Source: Shewanella mangrovi
Lineage (GTDB): Bacteria > Pseudomonadota > Gammaproteobacteria > Enterobacterales > Shewanellaceae
Direction: 5' to 3'
DNA: 61,251 nt
NCBI RefSeq assembly: GCF_000753795.1
Contig: NZ_JPEO01000023.1
Span: 1 to 61,251 of the forward strand
Position 1 is the first letter of the stretch. Every line of letters begins with the position of its first letter. The position numbers and the translations under genes are program-made. The notes under the pieces are model-generated. The model was given only the letters and a program-made list of their open reading frames with translations. It was not told where the DNA came from and did not search any database. Positions 24,257-32,651 of the stretch are shown one piece after another.

Positions 24257-25660
24257 TTAAGCACCAATATCACGCAGTTTATTGCCTGACATCAGGTTAG
24301 ATTCAATTTTTTCCAGGGTGACACCTTTGGTTTCTGGTACAAACATCAGCGTTACCACAATAAACATGAAGTTAAATGCAGCGTACATCCAGAAGGTTTG
24401 CGCAGTACCAATACCGTTCAGCAAGCTCAGGAAGGTCGCACCCAGCACCATGTTTGATGCCCAGTTAGTGGTCGTTGAGCAAGCAATACCAAAATCACGG
24501 CCTTTCAGCGGTTGGATTTCAGAGCACAGTACCCACACCATAGGTGCAGCACTCATGGCGTAACCTACGATACATACCATAGACACCAGTACGGCCAAGT
24601 AAGAGAAGTATGCTGGCGCATCGCCCTCCAGTACATATTTCAGCAGCAGCCCTAAGCCAAACATACCGAGACCCATTACGGTAAAGCCGATCTTCAGTGC
24701 AGGTTTGCGACCCCAACTGTCAGCCATAGCAATCGCGATGAAGGTCGCTAATACGAAGGCCAAACCAATAAAGGCGGTACTGAACATTTGTTCTGTTGGT
24801 GAACTAAATCCAGCAATCTCAAAGATTTTCGGTGCGTAGTACATCAGAATGTTCATGCCAGTAAATTGCTGCATAAACTGTAATACCATGCCCAAAAATA
24901 CGCTGCGGCGGAAGTTAGGGTTGGCCTTAAACAGTGCAAAACCTGATTGTTTTACTGACAAGCTGCGTATGATGTCTTCGTACTCTTCATCCGCTTCGCG
25001 TTCGCCGTTACGAATTTCACGCAGAATCTTACGTGCTTCTACTAAACGGCCTTTAGATGCTAACCAACGTGGTGATTTCGGCATCGACATAACGGTAAAG
25101 ATCAGCAGGATTGAAGGTAGCATTAATACGGCAAACATTAGACGCCAGTTGCTGATATCTAAGCCAAGCATGGAATAGGTTTCTTGCACACTGAACGCAG
25201 TATCTGACAGGAATGCAGCCAAAATACCGATAGTTACCATTAACTGATAGGTGGCAATGCGACGTCCACGTACCGATTTATCCGACATTTCTGACAGATA
25301 CAGCGGTGCTGCAAACGAGGCTATACCAATTGAAAAGCCCTGAATGACGCGGAACACATACATGACGAAAATGTCTGGCGCCAGCGCACAACCTAGGGTC
25401 CCCACCCCAAACATTATGCCACCGACCAATAGACTGTTTTTTCTACCCAAGGCGGCGGATAACCAACCGTTGGATATTGCCCCAATAGTGGCACCTAGCA
25501 TCATGGTACTTACTACCCATTCTTGCTCGTGAATGGTGATATTCCATTCATTAACGATAAACGGTAGAGCACCAGAGATAATGCCGATATCTAACCCAAA
25601 CAACAGTCCGGCGATGGACGCTGCAAAGGTAACCAACTTGCTACTTTTACTGTTTGCCAT
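24257..25660 (-). CDS. sugar:proton symporter, MFS sugar porter family (GalP/AraE-like)
   Basis: This 467-residue protein has twelve predicted membrane helices and is strongly similar to E. coli GalP along its full length. Sugar porter signatures are visible: FGLDIGIISGALPFI in helix 1, RGRRIATYQL after helix 4, the SPRWLASKGR end of the N-half, QQFTGMNILMYYAPKIFE (helix 7, sugar binding), DSWGRKP, and PETKGVTLEKIE at the end. It should import a hexose or pentose with H+; the exact sugar cannot be read from the sequence. No sugar catabolic gene is adjacent. It is an independent unit with its own terminator, placed between mnmE and mioC, where neighbouring genes are otherwise core. Confidence 0.9.
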   Translation of the reverse strand: MANSKSSKLVTFAASIAGLLFGLDIGIISGALPFIVNEWNITIHEQEWVVSTMMLGATIGAISNGWLSAALGRKNSLLVGGIMFGVGTLGCALAPDIFVMYVFRVIQGFSIGIASFAAPLYLSEMSDKSVRGRRIATYQLMVTIGILAAFLSDTAFSVQETYSMLGLDISNWRLMFAVLMLPSILLIFTVMSMPKSPRWLASKGRLVEARKILREIRNGEREADEEYEDIIRSLSVKQSGFALFKANPNFRRSVFLGMVLQFMQQFTGMNILMYYAPKIFEIAGFSSPTEQMFSTAFIGLAFVLATFIAIAMADSWGRKPALKIGFTVMGLGMFGLGLLLKYVLEGDAPAYFSYLAVLVSMVCIVGYAMSAAPMVWVLCSEIQPLKGRDFGIACSTTTNWASNMVLGATFLSLLNGIGTAQTFWMYAAFNFMFIVVTLMFVPETKGVTLEKIESNLMSGNKLRDIGA

Positions 25661-25677
25661 GATGGTTCATCTCATAT

Positions 25678-25700
25678 TGTAATATAATACTAGAATTACA
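25678..25700. promoter_or_regulatory. possible operator upstream of the sugar transporter
   Basis: TGTAAT (25678-25683) and ATTACA (25695-25700) form an inverted pair with 11 bases between. They lie 18 to 40 bases upstream of the transporter start, where a repressor could overlap the promoter. No regulator gene is adjacent. Confidence 0.3.
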
Positions 25701-25847
25701 CTGGGTCTGAATGTAACAGAAAACAGCCACAAGTAATGAGACATATTTGACAATTATGGAAGAAAATTTCAGTTTTAGGCTGATAATCTTAATTGAAGCC
25801 GTAATAAATACGGTTAATGAATAATTTTTGGAAGATGATTACATTTC

Positions 25848-25876
25848 AGACACGAACCTAAAATGGAAACGTGTCT
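25848..25876 (-). terminator. hairpin after mnmE
   Basis: AGACACG (25848-25854) pairs with CGTGTCT (25870-25876) around 15 bases, 19 bases past the mnmE stop. The following T-run on the minus strand is poor, so termination may be weak or factor-dependent. Confidence 0.4.
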
Positions 25877-25894
25877 AAAACGGCTGAACTCTGA

Positions 25895-25912
25895 CTATTT
25901 ACCTATACAAAA
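25895..25912 (-). other. mnmE 3'-end attachment-type sequence (SGI1-like attB)
   Basis: The last 18 bases of mnmE, including its stop, read TTTTGTATAGGTAAATAG on the minus strand. The 3' end of this gene (also called trmE or thdF) is the known integration site of SGI1-family genomic islands. No second copy was seen downstream of the transporter, so no integrated element is demonstrated. Confidence 0.4.
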
Positions 25913-27256
25913 AGAACTGAAAATCCGTCCCAACAGATCATCAGAGGTAAATTCGCCGGTAATTTCACTTAGTGCATGTTGGGTCATGCGCAGCTCTTCA
26001 GCTAATAGCTCACCTGCTTGGAAGACTTCTAACTGCTCTTTGCCGAGCTGCAGATGTTCGCTGGCAGTTTGCAGTGCATCTAGATGACGACGACGCGCAA
26101 TAAAACTGCCTTCAGTGCTGCTATTAAAGCCCATCAACTGTTTTAGGTGCAGTTTTAGCTCACTCACGCCAGCCCCCGTCTTGGCTGAAATACGAAATAC
26201 CGGGTAACCTTGCTCCGTATTATGATCTACGGCTTCGCCGGTGAGATCTGCTTTATTGCGTACCACAGTAATACCGAGATTTTCGGGTAAGCGATCGACA
26301 AAGTCGGGCCAGATTTCCTTTGGATTGACCGCAATGGTATCGGTGCCATCTACCATAAAAAGTACCCGATCGGCATTGGCTATTTCGGCCCATGCACGCT
26401 CGATACCAATACGCTCCACTGTGTCTTCAGTATCACGCAAACCAGCGGTATCAATAATATGGAGTGGCATGCCATCGATATGAATATGTTCTCGCAGTAC
26501 ATCGCGAGTGGTACCGGCAATTTCGGTCACAATGGCGGATTCTTTACCGGCAAGTGCATTTAGCAAGCTCGATTTACCGGCATTAGGTCGGCCAGCGATG
26601 ACGACTTTCATGCCTTCGCGGATTAGCGCGCCTTGCTGGGCGCTTTGTTGCACTTCGCTGAGTTTATCTATGATGCGGTACAGCGCGTTGGCAATTTTGC
26701 CATCGGATAGAAAATCGACTTCTTCGTCGGGAAAGTCGATAGCGGCTTCCACATACAAGCGAAGGTTAGTCACTTGCTCAACTAACTGATTTACTTCAGT
26801 CGAAAATTCGCCTTGCAGTGACATCAATGCACTTTTTGCTGCTTGTTCGCTGGTAGCGTCAATTAAGTCAGCGATGGCCTCGGCTTGGGCTAAATCCAGT
26901 TTGTCATTTAAAAAAGCTTGTTCGCTAAATTCACCTGGGCGTGCCATGCGAATCCCTTCGACTTCCAGTACGGCGCGGATCAGCATATCCATTACCACTT
27001 GGCCACCATGGCCTTGTAGTTCCAATACGTCTTCACCAGTAAAGGAGTTAGGACCTTTAAAATACAGTGCTATCCCTTGATCAATCACTTTGCCATCAGC
27101 ACTGCGAAAATCACAATAATCGGCATAACGTACTTTGGGTAAATGCCCGAGTACTGTTTCTGCTGCTTTGGCGGCGTGTGAACCCGATACACGGACGATG
27201 CCCACACCTCCTTTGCCTGGAGCGGTAGCTTGCGCGACGATGGTATCTGTAACCAC
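25895..27256 (-). CDS. mnmE: tRNA modification GTPase MnmE
   Basis: MnmE is a GTPase activated by dimerisation that works with MnmG on wobble uridines. The 453-residue protein has an N-terminal tetrahydrofolate-binding domain (IVAQATAPGKGGVGIVRVSG), a helical domain interrupted by the G domain, G1 GRPNAGKS (residues 222-229), G3 DTAGLRDTED, G4 NKAD, and the C-terminal catalytic CIGK. It starts at GTG (27256) with AAAGGA upstream. It lies downstream of yidC, as in many gammaproteobacteria, but is separated from it by a terminator. Confidence 0.96.
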   Translation of the reverse strand: MVTDTIVAQATAPGKGGVGIVRVSGSHAAKAAETVLGHLPKVRYADYCDFRSADGKVIDQGIALYFKGPNSFTGEDVLELQGHGGQVVMDMLIRAVLEVEGIRMARPGEFSEQAFLNDKLDLAQAEAIADLIDATSEQAAKSALMSLQGEFSTEVNQLVEQVTNLRLYVEAAIDFPDEEVDFLSDGKIANALYRIIDKLSEVQQSAQQGALIREGMKVVIAGRPNAGKSSLLNALAGKESAIVTEIAGTTRDVLREHIHIDGMPLHIIDTAGLRDTEDTVERIGIERAWAEIANADRVLFMVDGTDTIAVNPKEIWPDFVDRLPENLGITVVRNKADLTGEAVDHNTEQGYPVFRISAKTGAGVSELKLHLKQLMGFNSSTEGSFIARRRHLDALQTASEHLQLGKEQLEVFQAGELLAEELRMTQHALSEITGEFTSDDLLGRIFSSFCIGK

Positions 27257-27280
27257 GGATATTTCCTTTCTTAAACGAAC

Positions 27281-27305
27281 AAAAAGGCGGCTTAACGCCG
27301 CCTTT
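27281..27305 (-). terminator. yidC terminator
   Basis: AAAGGCGGC (27283-27291) pairs with GCCGCCTTT (27297-27305) around TTAAC. On the minus strand TTTTTGTTCG follows. It ends the rpmH-rnpA-yidD-yidC transcript. Confidence 0.9.
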
Positions 27306-27327
27306 ATAATTTAGCTAATTGCGCCGT

Positions 27328-28959
27328 TTACTTCAGGCCTTTTTTCTCAAGACCTGCATAAATGACTTTCTGCTGAATAATGGCCACGATGTTACCCATT
27401 AACCAGTACAGCACCAGACCTGCAGGGAATACCATGAAGAACAGCGAGAAGATAACAGGCATCCACTGCATCATTTTTGCCTGCATAGGATCCATTGTCG
27501 GTGACATTGGTTGCAGCTTCTGCATGATATACATGGTAATACCGTTCAGAATTGGCAGCACATAATATGGATCTTGTACTGACAAATCGTGGATCCAGAA
27601 AATAAATGGTGCGTGACGTAGTTCGACGCTTTCCATCAATACCCAGTACAGGGCAAGGAAAATAGGCATCTGCAGGAAGATAGGTAAACAGCCACCCATA
27701 GGGTTAACTTTTTCCTTCTTATACATCTCCATCATTGCCTGACCCATTTTTTGGCGGTCATCACCAAAGCGGTCTTTGAGCTCTTGGATCTTAGGCTGCA
27801 GATTACGCATTCTTGCCATTGAGGTGTATTGCGCTTTGGTCAGTGGGAATAAAATACCGCGTACAGTAAAGGTGATCAGAATAATAGACAGACCCCAGTT
27901 ACCGATAAATGAGTGGAAGAACATCAGCAGTTTGTAGATAGGAACTGCTAACCACCACAACACGCCGTAATCAACCACAAGGTTGAGTGATTCAGACAAC
28001 TCTGACAAGGCAGCTTGGTCTTTCGGGCCTACATAGAAGTCTGCACCAATAGTTTTGGTTTCACCCGCCGCTACCGTTTGCGCAATACCGCGGAAACCAA
28101 TGTTGGCCACCGTGCCATTGTTAACACTTGAATAGATGATGTTTTGCTCGTCAGCTGGTGGAACCCATGCTGATACAAAATAGTGTTGTAGCATTGCTAC
28201 CCAGCCGCCTTGCGTTGGCTTATGCAGGTCTTTTTCCTGCATTTCATCAAATTTGTATTTTTCGTAACGGGTATCAGCCGTTGAGAACGCACCACCGCGG
28301 TAGGTTGGCATCATCATATGACTATCAGAAGGTTTGATGGTCTGTTTGATTTGGCCATACATCTGCAGTTGCAATGGTTCGGCAGTGGTATTGTGGATGC
28401 GATAGTCTACCCGTACATCAAATTTACCTTTGGTGAAGGTAAATACTTTCGTGTAGGTAACGCCATTAGCTGCTGTGTAGGTTAAAGGTACTTCGAGTTT
28501 GTCCTGACCATCGGCTAATGTATATGCTTGCTTTTCAACGGCAAAAGCGGCACGACCTTTCGCCGAATCAATCCCGTTTTTACCAATAAGACCGCTTTGT
28601 GCGATGTAAGTAAAATCAGGTTTCTGTTCCAGCAATACAAATGGATCATCTTTATTGAGTTCCAGCTTGTGTGATACCAATGCCGCCTGAACAATATCAC
28701 CGCCTACAGGGTTAATCAGCACATCGAGTTGATCGGTTTTAACACTGATCAGCTCTTTTGATGCAACAACATGAGTTTCTGGCACATCGGCGGCACTATC
28801 ATCAGCAACCGGAACGTCGTCATTTTGCGCAGCTTGTTGTGTGGCAACTGTTGATTCAGTGACTGCCGGTTGTGGAGCTTTATCTGCCTCCCACTGGTTC
28901 CATATCATGTAACTCACCAGTAGCAGGGCGATAAGCAATATATTGCGTTGAGATTCCAT
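27328..28959 (-). CDS. yidC: membrane protein insertase YidC
   Basis: YidC inserts proteins into the inner membrane, alone or with SecYEG, and is needed for F0 subunits such as AtpE, encoded in this window. The 543-residue protein has an N-terminal signal-anchor (NILLIALLLVSYMIWNQWE), a large periplasmic beta-sandwich domain (about 40-345), and the conserved five-helix insertase core (NWGLSIILITFTVRGILFPL, NPMGGCLPIFLQMPIFLALY). The C-terminal end is IIQQKVIYAGLEKKGLK. It directly follows yidD. Confidence 0.97.
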   Translation of the reverse strand: MESQRNILLIALLLVSYMIWNQWEADKAPQPAVTESTVATQQAAQNDDVPVADDSAADVPETHVVASKELISVKTDQLDVLINPVGGDIVQAALVSHKLELNKDDPFVLLEQKPDFTYIAQSGLIGKNGIDSAKGRAAFAVEKQAYTLADGQDKLEVPLTYTAANGVTYTKVFTFTKGKFDVRVDYRIHNTTAEPLQLQMYGQIKQTIKPSDSHMMMPTYRGGAFSTADTRYEKYKFDEMQEKDLHKPTQGGWVAMLQHYFVSAWVPPADEQNIIYSSVNNGTVANIGFRGIAQTVAAGETKTIGADFYVGPKDQAALSELSESLNLVVDYGVLWWLAVPIYKLLMFFHSFIGNWGLSIILITFTVRGILFPLTKAQYTSMARMRNLQPKIQELKDRFGDDRQKMGQAMMEMYKKEKVNPMGGCLPIFLQMPIFLALYWVLMESVELRHAPFIFWIHDLSVQDPYYVLPILNGITMYIMQKLQPMSPTMDPMQAKMMQWMPVIFSLFFMVFPAGLVLYWLMGNIVAIIQQKVIYAGLEKKGLK

Positions 28960-28962
28960 AGC

Positions 28963-29217
28963 CTATTTATTACACCTATTGTTTTTAGGAGGTACGGGGT
29001 CATTGCCGCCCGGATTTAAGGGGTGACATTTTATAATGCGTTTGATGGATAACCAACTCCCTTTAAGCACTCCGTGAACCTGCACCGCTTCTATGGCGTA
29101 ATGAGAACAGGACGGATGGAAACGGCAGCGCTGACCGAGTAACGGACTGATAAATAATTGGTAGCCGCGAATGAGCTTTATTATCAACCATTGAAACGGC
29201 GACTTAACTTGCGCCAT
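28963..29217 (-). CDS. yidD: membrane protein insertion efficiency factor YidD
   Basis: YidD is a small cytoplasmic, membrane-associated protein that helps YidC-dependent insertion. The 84-residue sequence carries the family core YQLFISPLLGQRCRFHPSCS, then YAIEAVQVHGVLKGSWL and CHPLNPGGNDPVP. Its start overlaps the rnpA 3' end by 34 bases and its stop lies 3 bases before yidC, so the three are translationally linked. Confidence 0.95.
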   Translation of the reverse strand: MAQVKSPFQWLIIKLIRGYQLFISPLLGQRCRFHPSCSHYAIEAVQVHGVLKGSWLSIKRIIKCHPLNPGGNDPVPPKNNRCNK

Positions 29218-29540
29218 AGCTTATCCACCAAGGTTTTGAGTTGCGGATTATCCAGCTCAAGTACGCCACCACGAACCAAGACTACAATGTCAATTGCAGG
29301 CAATTGATGCTGATTCAGACGAAAACTTTCGCGAATAACACGTTTAACTCTATTGCGTTGATTAGCTCTTTTTACATGGCGCTTCGCCACAGTCAAGCCA
29401 ATTCTAGGATGGGGCAAGCCATTAGGTACCGCCAACAGAGTAATTTCTGCTGAGGAGGCTTTTTTAGGATCGGTAAAAACTGATTTGAATTGTGCGGGAG
29501 TTAACAAGCGTAACTCCCGCGAAAAGGTGTAACTAGTCAC
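29184..29540 (-). CDS. rnpA: ribonuclease P protein component
   Basis: RnpA is the protein cofactor of RNase P, which matures tRNA 5' ends. The 118-residue basic protein carries the signature AKRHVKRANQRNRVKRVIRESFR, of which the RNR core contacts the RNA. The start is GTG at 29540, with only a weak ribosome binding site. It overlaps yidD in another frame by 34 bases. It follows rpmH in the conserved rpmH-rnpA-yidD-yidC order. Confidence 0.94.
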   Translation of the reverse strand: MTSYTFSRELRLLTPAQFKSVFTDPKKASSAEITLLAVPNGLPHPRIGLTVAKRHVKRANQRNRVKRVIRESFRLNQHQLPAIDIVVLVRGGVLELDNPQLKTLVDKLWRKLSRRFNG

Positions 29541-29556
29541 CTAGTTGTCTACTCAA

Positions 29557-29694
29557 TTAAGCAGACAAACGAGCGCGACCTTTGGCACGGCGACGAGCCA
29601 AAACCTTGCGGCCGTTAGCTGTAGCCATACGCGCGCGGAAGCCGTGAGAACGCTTGCGCTTCAGGTTGCTTGGTTGAAAAGTACGTTTACTCAT
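29557..29694 (-). CDS. rpmH: 50S ribosomal protein L34
   Basis: L34 is a very small basic protein of the large ribosomal subunit. The 45 residues begin MSKRTFQPSNLKRKRSHGFR and continue with RMATANGRKVLARRRAKGR, ending in ARLSA, a textbook L34. It is the first gene of the rpmH-rnpA-yidD-yidC string and is divergent from dnaA. A good promoter lies at 29766-29794. I found it by translating the minus strand directly. Confidence 0.97.
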   Translation of the reverse strand: MSKRTFQPSNLKRKRSHGFRARMATANGRKVLARRRAKGRARLSA

Positions 29695-29765
29695 GATGGC
29701 AATCCGTCTTCAAGTTGGTTAATTTCCCAGCCTTCAAATGAAGGTAGGGGCAAAAAAGAGGCCGA

Positions 29766-29794
29766 ATTGTAATCACTTTAGCTGAAGGCGTCAA
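29766..29794 (-). promoter_or_regulatory. rpmH promoter
   Basis: The minus strand shows -35 TTGACG (29789-29794), a 17-base spacer and -10 TACAAT (29766-29771). It is a near-consensus sigma-70 promoter whose transcript would start about 65 bases upstream of rpmH. Confidence 0.8.
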
Positions 29795-29841
29795 CAACAC
29801 GGCACGACTTTGAGCGAATAAAATCACTCAAAAACGATATT

Positions 29842-30129
29842 GATCTTTGAATAAACACTATTGAGTGTGGATAACTTTGTGTATTTACCACTAGATATAG
29901 TGTTCGCTTCTTGCAGAACAAGATCGCTGGTGGCGCATTATAGATCAAGGTTGATCGCTTAATAAAGTGGGATTTTTCATAGATTATTCCCCCCAAGATC
30001 CAGTATGATCGCTACTGATCAAACAAGATGCAGATCATCGATCTCGTTGGGGATAACATTTCTTCTAACCGACGATTATTCAGATCTCGCTGTATAATTC
30101 GCGCCCTCAGGGATAATAATTGGGGATAA
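29842..30129 (+). promoter_or_regulatory. dnaA control region: GATC cluster and DnaA boxes
   Basis: Ten GATC sites lie between 29842 and 30086, a density like that of oriC itself. A perfect DnaA box TGTGGATAA lies at 29866-29874. Boxes with one mismatch, TGGGGATAA, lie at 30048-30056 and 30121-30129. The second overlaps the dnaA ribosome binding region. The layout predicts DnaA autoregulation and SeqA/Dam control of dnaA expression after initiation. Confidence 0.85.
30093..30098 (+). promoter_or_regulatory. dnaA promoter -10
   Basis: A perfect TATAAT is followed by the GC-rich discriminator TCGCGCCC. No good -35 is seen at the right spacing, so an activator may be needed. The start point would be about 30 bases before the dnaA GTG. 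Confidence 0.55.
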
Positions 30130-30133
30130 GTTG

Positions 30134-31519
30134 GTGACAGTTTCTCTTTGGCAACAATGCATTGGCAGGCTGCAGGATGAGCTTTCAGCGCAGCATTTCA
30201 GTATGTGGATCCGTCCACTGCAAGCTGAAATGGATGGTGAAACGCTAGTATTGTATGCGCCAAATCGCTTCGTGCTGGATTGGGTGAGAGATAAATATCT
30301 CAACTTGATCAACCAGTTTTTCACTGAGCAATTGGGGAATGATGCACCAAAGTTGCGTTTTGATATCGGCAGTCGACCTGTTGTTAAGCCGGTTGTAGCG
30401 ACCGCGCCAGCTCGAGCGTCTAAAGGTGTCGCGGTGAAAGCGCCAGCTCCATCTTCAAGCTCGTTTGCCGCAGATGAACCTGTGGTTGAACATGGTTATC
30501 GCAGCAATATTAATCCTACCTATCAGTTTGATAACTTTGTCGAAGGTAAATCGAACCAATTAGGTAAGGCCGCTGCGCTGCAGGTGTCCGAAAATCCCGG
30601 TGGCGCCTATAACCCGCTATTTCTTTATGGTGGCACCGGCCTAGGTAAAACCCACTTATTGCATGCCGTCGGTAATGGCATTTTGAAAAATAAGCCGAAT
30701 GCAAAAGTGGTGTATATGCATTCTGAGCGTTTTGTACAAGATATGGTAAAAGCGCTGCAGAACAATGCCATTGAAGATTTTAAACGTTACTATCGTAGCG
30801 TTGATGCCTTGTTTATCGATGATATTCAATTCTTTGCCAATAAAGATCGCTCGCAGGAAGAGTTTTTCCATACCTTTAACGCGCTGTTAGAAGGTAATCA
30901 TCAGATCATTCTGACGTCAGACCGCTATCCCAAGGAGATCGATGGGGTGGAGGATCGACTGAAATCGCGTTTCGGTTGGGGCTTAACGGTAGCGATTGAA
31001 CCGCCAGAGCTGGAAACCCGTGTAGCGATTTTGATGCGTAAAGCGTTAGAAAACGGCATTACTCTGCCAGATGAGGTAGCGTTCTTTATCGCTAAGCGTT
31101 TGCGTTCTAATGTGCGTGAACTTGAAGGCGCTCTTAACCGTGTGATTGCTAACGCAAACTTCACCGGTCGACCAATAACTATCGATTTTGTGCGCGAAGC
31201 GTTACGTGACCTCTTGGCTCTGCAAGAAAAATTAGTCACTATAGATAATATTCAGAAAACAGTGGCTGAATATTACAAGATTAAGATGGCAGATATGCTA
31301 TCTAAGCGCCGCTCCCGCAGTGTTGCCCGTCCACGGCAAATGGCAATGGCGTTGTCTAAGGAATTGACTAACCAAAGTTTGCCGGAAATTGGCGATGCTT
31401 TTGGTGGTCGAGACCATACAACCGTGCTTCATGCGTGCCGCAAGATTGCGCAGCTGCGTGAAGAAAGCCACGACATCAAAGAAGATTACGCGAACTTGAT
31501 CAGAACCTTATCTTCTTAA
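30134..31519 (+). CDS. dnaA: chromosomal replication initiator protein DnaA
   Basis: DnaA binds the boxes in oriC, melts the unwinding element and loads DnaB. The 461-residue protein has domain I (SLWQQCIGRLQDELSAQHF), a low-complexity linker (about 85-118), the AAA+ domain with P-loop GGTGLGKT (166-173) and Walker B ALFIDDIQFF, and the domain IV DNA-binding signature GGRDHTTVLHACRKI. The GTG at 30134 is chosen, since it gives the usual N-terminus just before SLWQQC; a TTG one codon earlier is less likely. It is 6.5 kb from oriC and followed by dnaN, recF and gyrB. Confidence 0.97.
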   Translation: MTVSLWQQCIGRLQDELSAQHFSMWIRPLQAEMDGETLVLYAPNRFVLDWVRDKYLNLINQFFTEQLGNDAPKLRFDIGSRPVVKPVVATAPARASKGVAVKAPAPSSSSFAADEPVVEHGYRSNINPTYQFDNFVEGKSNQLGKAAALQVSENPGGAYNPLFLYGGTGLGKTHLLHAVGNGILKNKPNAKVVYMHSERFVQDMVKALQNNAIEDFKRYYRSVDALFIDDIQFFANKDRSQEEFFHTFNALLEGNHQIILTSDRYPKEIDGVEDRLKSRFGWGLTVAIEPPELETRVAILMRKALENGITLPDEVAFFIAKRLRSNVRELEGALNRVIANANFTGRPITIDFVREALRDLLALQEKLVTIDNIQKTVAEYYKIKMADMLSKRRSRSVARPRQMAMALSKELTNQSLPEIGDAFGGRDHTTVLHACRKIAQLREESHDIKEDYANLIRTLSS

Positions 31520-31535
31520 ATCAGGGATCTACACA

Positions 31536-32636
31536 ATGAAATTTTCTATTGAAAGGGATGAGTTGCTCAAACCGTTGCAACTAGTATCAGGTGCAGTTGA
31601 ACGACGTCATAATCTGCCCATTCTTTCTAATGTTCTTGTGGAAGTAAGTGGTCACTCACTCAAGTTGACTGGTACTGATTTAGAAGTCGAATTGGTTGGC
31701 TCGGCGCCAATCACGGGGGATATTCAAGAAGGGCGTACTACCGTACCAGCGAAGAAGTTACTCGATATTGTGAAGTCATTACCTGATCACAGCGAAGTTA
31801 ATGTCGAGCAACAGGAAAATAAATGGTTGTTGCGCAGTGGCCGCAGCCGCTTCACCTTGGCAACGCTGCCTGCGGAAGAATACCCAAACGTTGAAAGCTT
31901 CCAACCTAATATCGAGTTGAGTTTGAGCCAGGGACTGCTGAAGTCGTTGATTGAAGCGACGCAGTTCTCTATGGCCAACCAAGACGTGCGTTATTACCTC
32001 AATGGTTTATTACTTGAAACTGAGGGTAGTGTCTTACGCGCGGTAGCGACTGATGGTCACCGTTTAGCCTTAAGCCATCGTTCAATTGAGGCTAATTTAG
32101 CTGAAAACCAAGTGATTGTGCCTCGTAAAGGCGTAGTAGAGCTGTCGCGGTTATTGGATAGCGACGATCAATCGATAGCACTTGCCATTGGTGAAAACGC
32201 GATTCGCGCGACAACTGCAAGTGCAGTATTAACCAGTAAGCTAGTAGACGGGCGTTTCCCTGATTATCGTCGCGTATTGCCTAAAGGTGGCGATAAGGTG
32301 GTGATTGCCAGCCGCAACTCACTTAAACAATCCTTGTTGCGGGCCTCTATTCTCTCTAATGAGAAATTCCGTGGCGTGCGCATTCAGTTGTCTGATTCTT
32401 TATTGAAGATCAATGCCAATAACCCTGAGCAGGAAGAAGCAGAAGAGATTGTGGATGTTGAATACAGTGGTCCATCGCTCGAAATTGGCTTTAACGTCTC
32501 TTATCTGCTCGACGTACTCAACAGCCTTAAGTCTGACGATGTACGGATTACGCTGTCTGACGGTAACTCCAGTGCACTAATTGAAAACCACGTTGAAGAA
32601 GATTCTATGTACGTGGTCATGCCCATGCGTCTGTAG
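31536..32636 (+). CDS. dnaN: DNA polymerase III beta subunit (sliding clamp)
   Basis: DnaN forms the ring-shaped dimer that tethers polymerase III to DNA. The 366-residue protein shows the three-domain clamp fold: the N-terminus MKFSIERDELLKPLQLVSGA, then LPILSNVLVEV, YYLNGLLLE, ATDGHRLA, and the C-terminal YVVMPMRL. It lies 16 bases after dnaA on the same strand. Confidence 0.98.
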   Translation: MKFSIERDELLKPLQLVSGAVERRHNLPILSNVLVEVSGHSLKLTGTDLEVELVGSAPITGDIQEGRTTVPAKKLLDIVKSLPDHSEVNVEQQENKWLLRSGRSRFTLATLPAEEYPNVESFQPNIELSLSQGLLKSLIEATQFSMANQDVRYYLNGLLLETEGSVLRAVATDGHRLALSHRSIEANLAENQVIVPRKGVVELSRLLDSDDQSIALAIGENAIRATTASAVLTSKLVDGRFPDYRRVLPKGGDKVVIASRNSLKQSLLRASILSNEKFRGVRIQLSDSLLKINANNPEQEEAEEIVDVEYSGPSLEIGFNVSYLLDVLNSLKSDDVRITLSDGNSSALIENHVEEDSMYVVMPMRL

Positions 32637-32651
32637 GGCTAACGCGCCTTA

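Noticed and set aside
30108..30116. CAGGGATAA as a further DnaA box before dnaA
   Set aside because: It has three mismatches to TGTGGATAA; only the two TGGGGATAA sites and the perfect box are kept.
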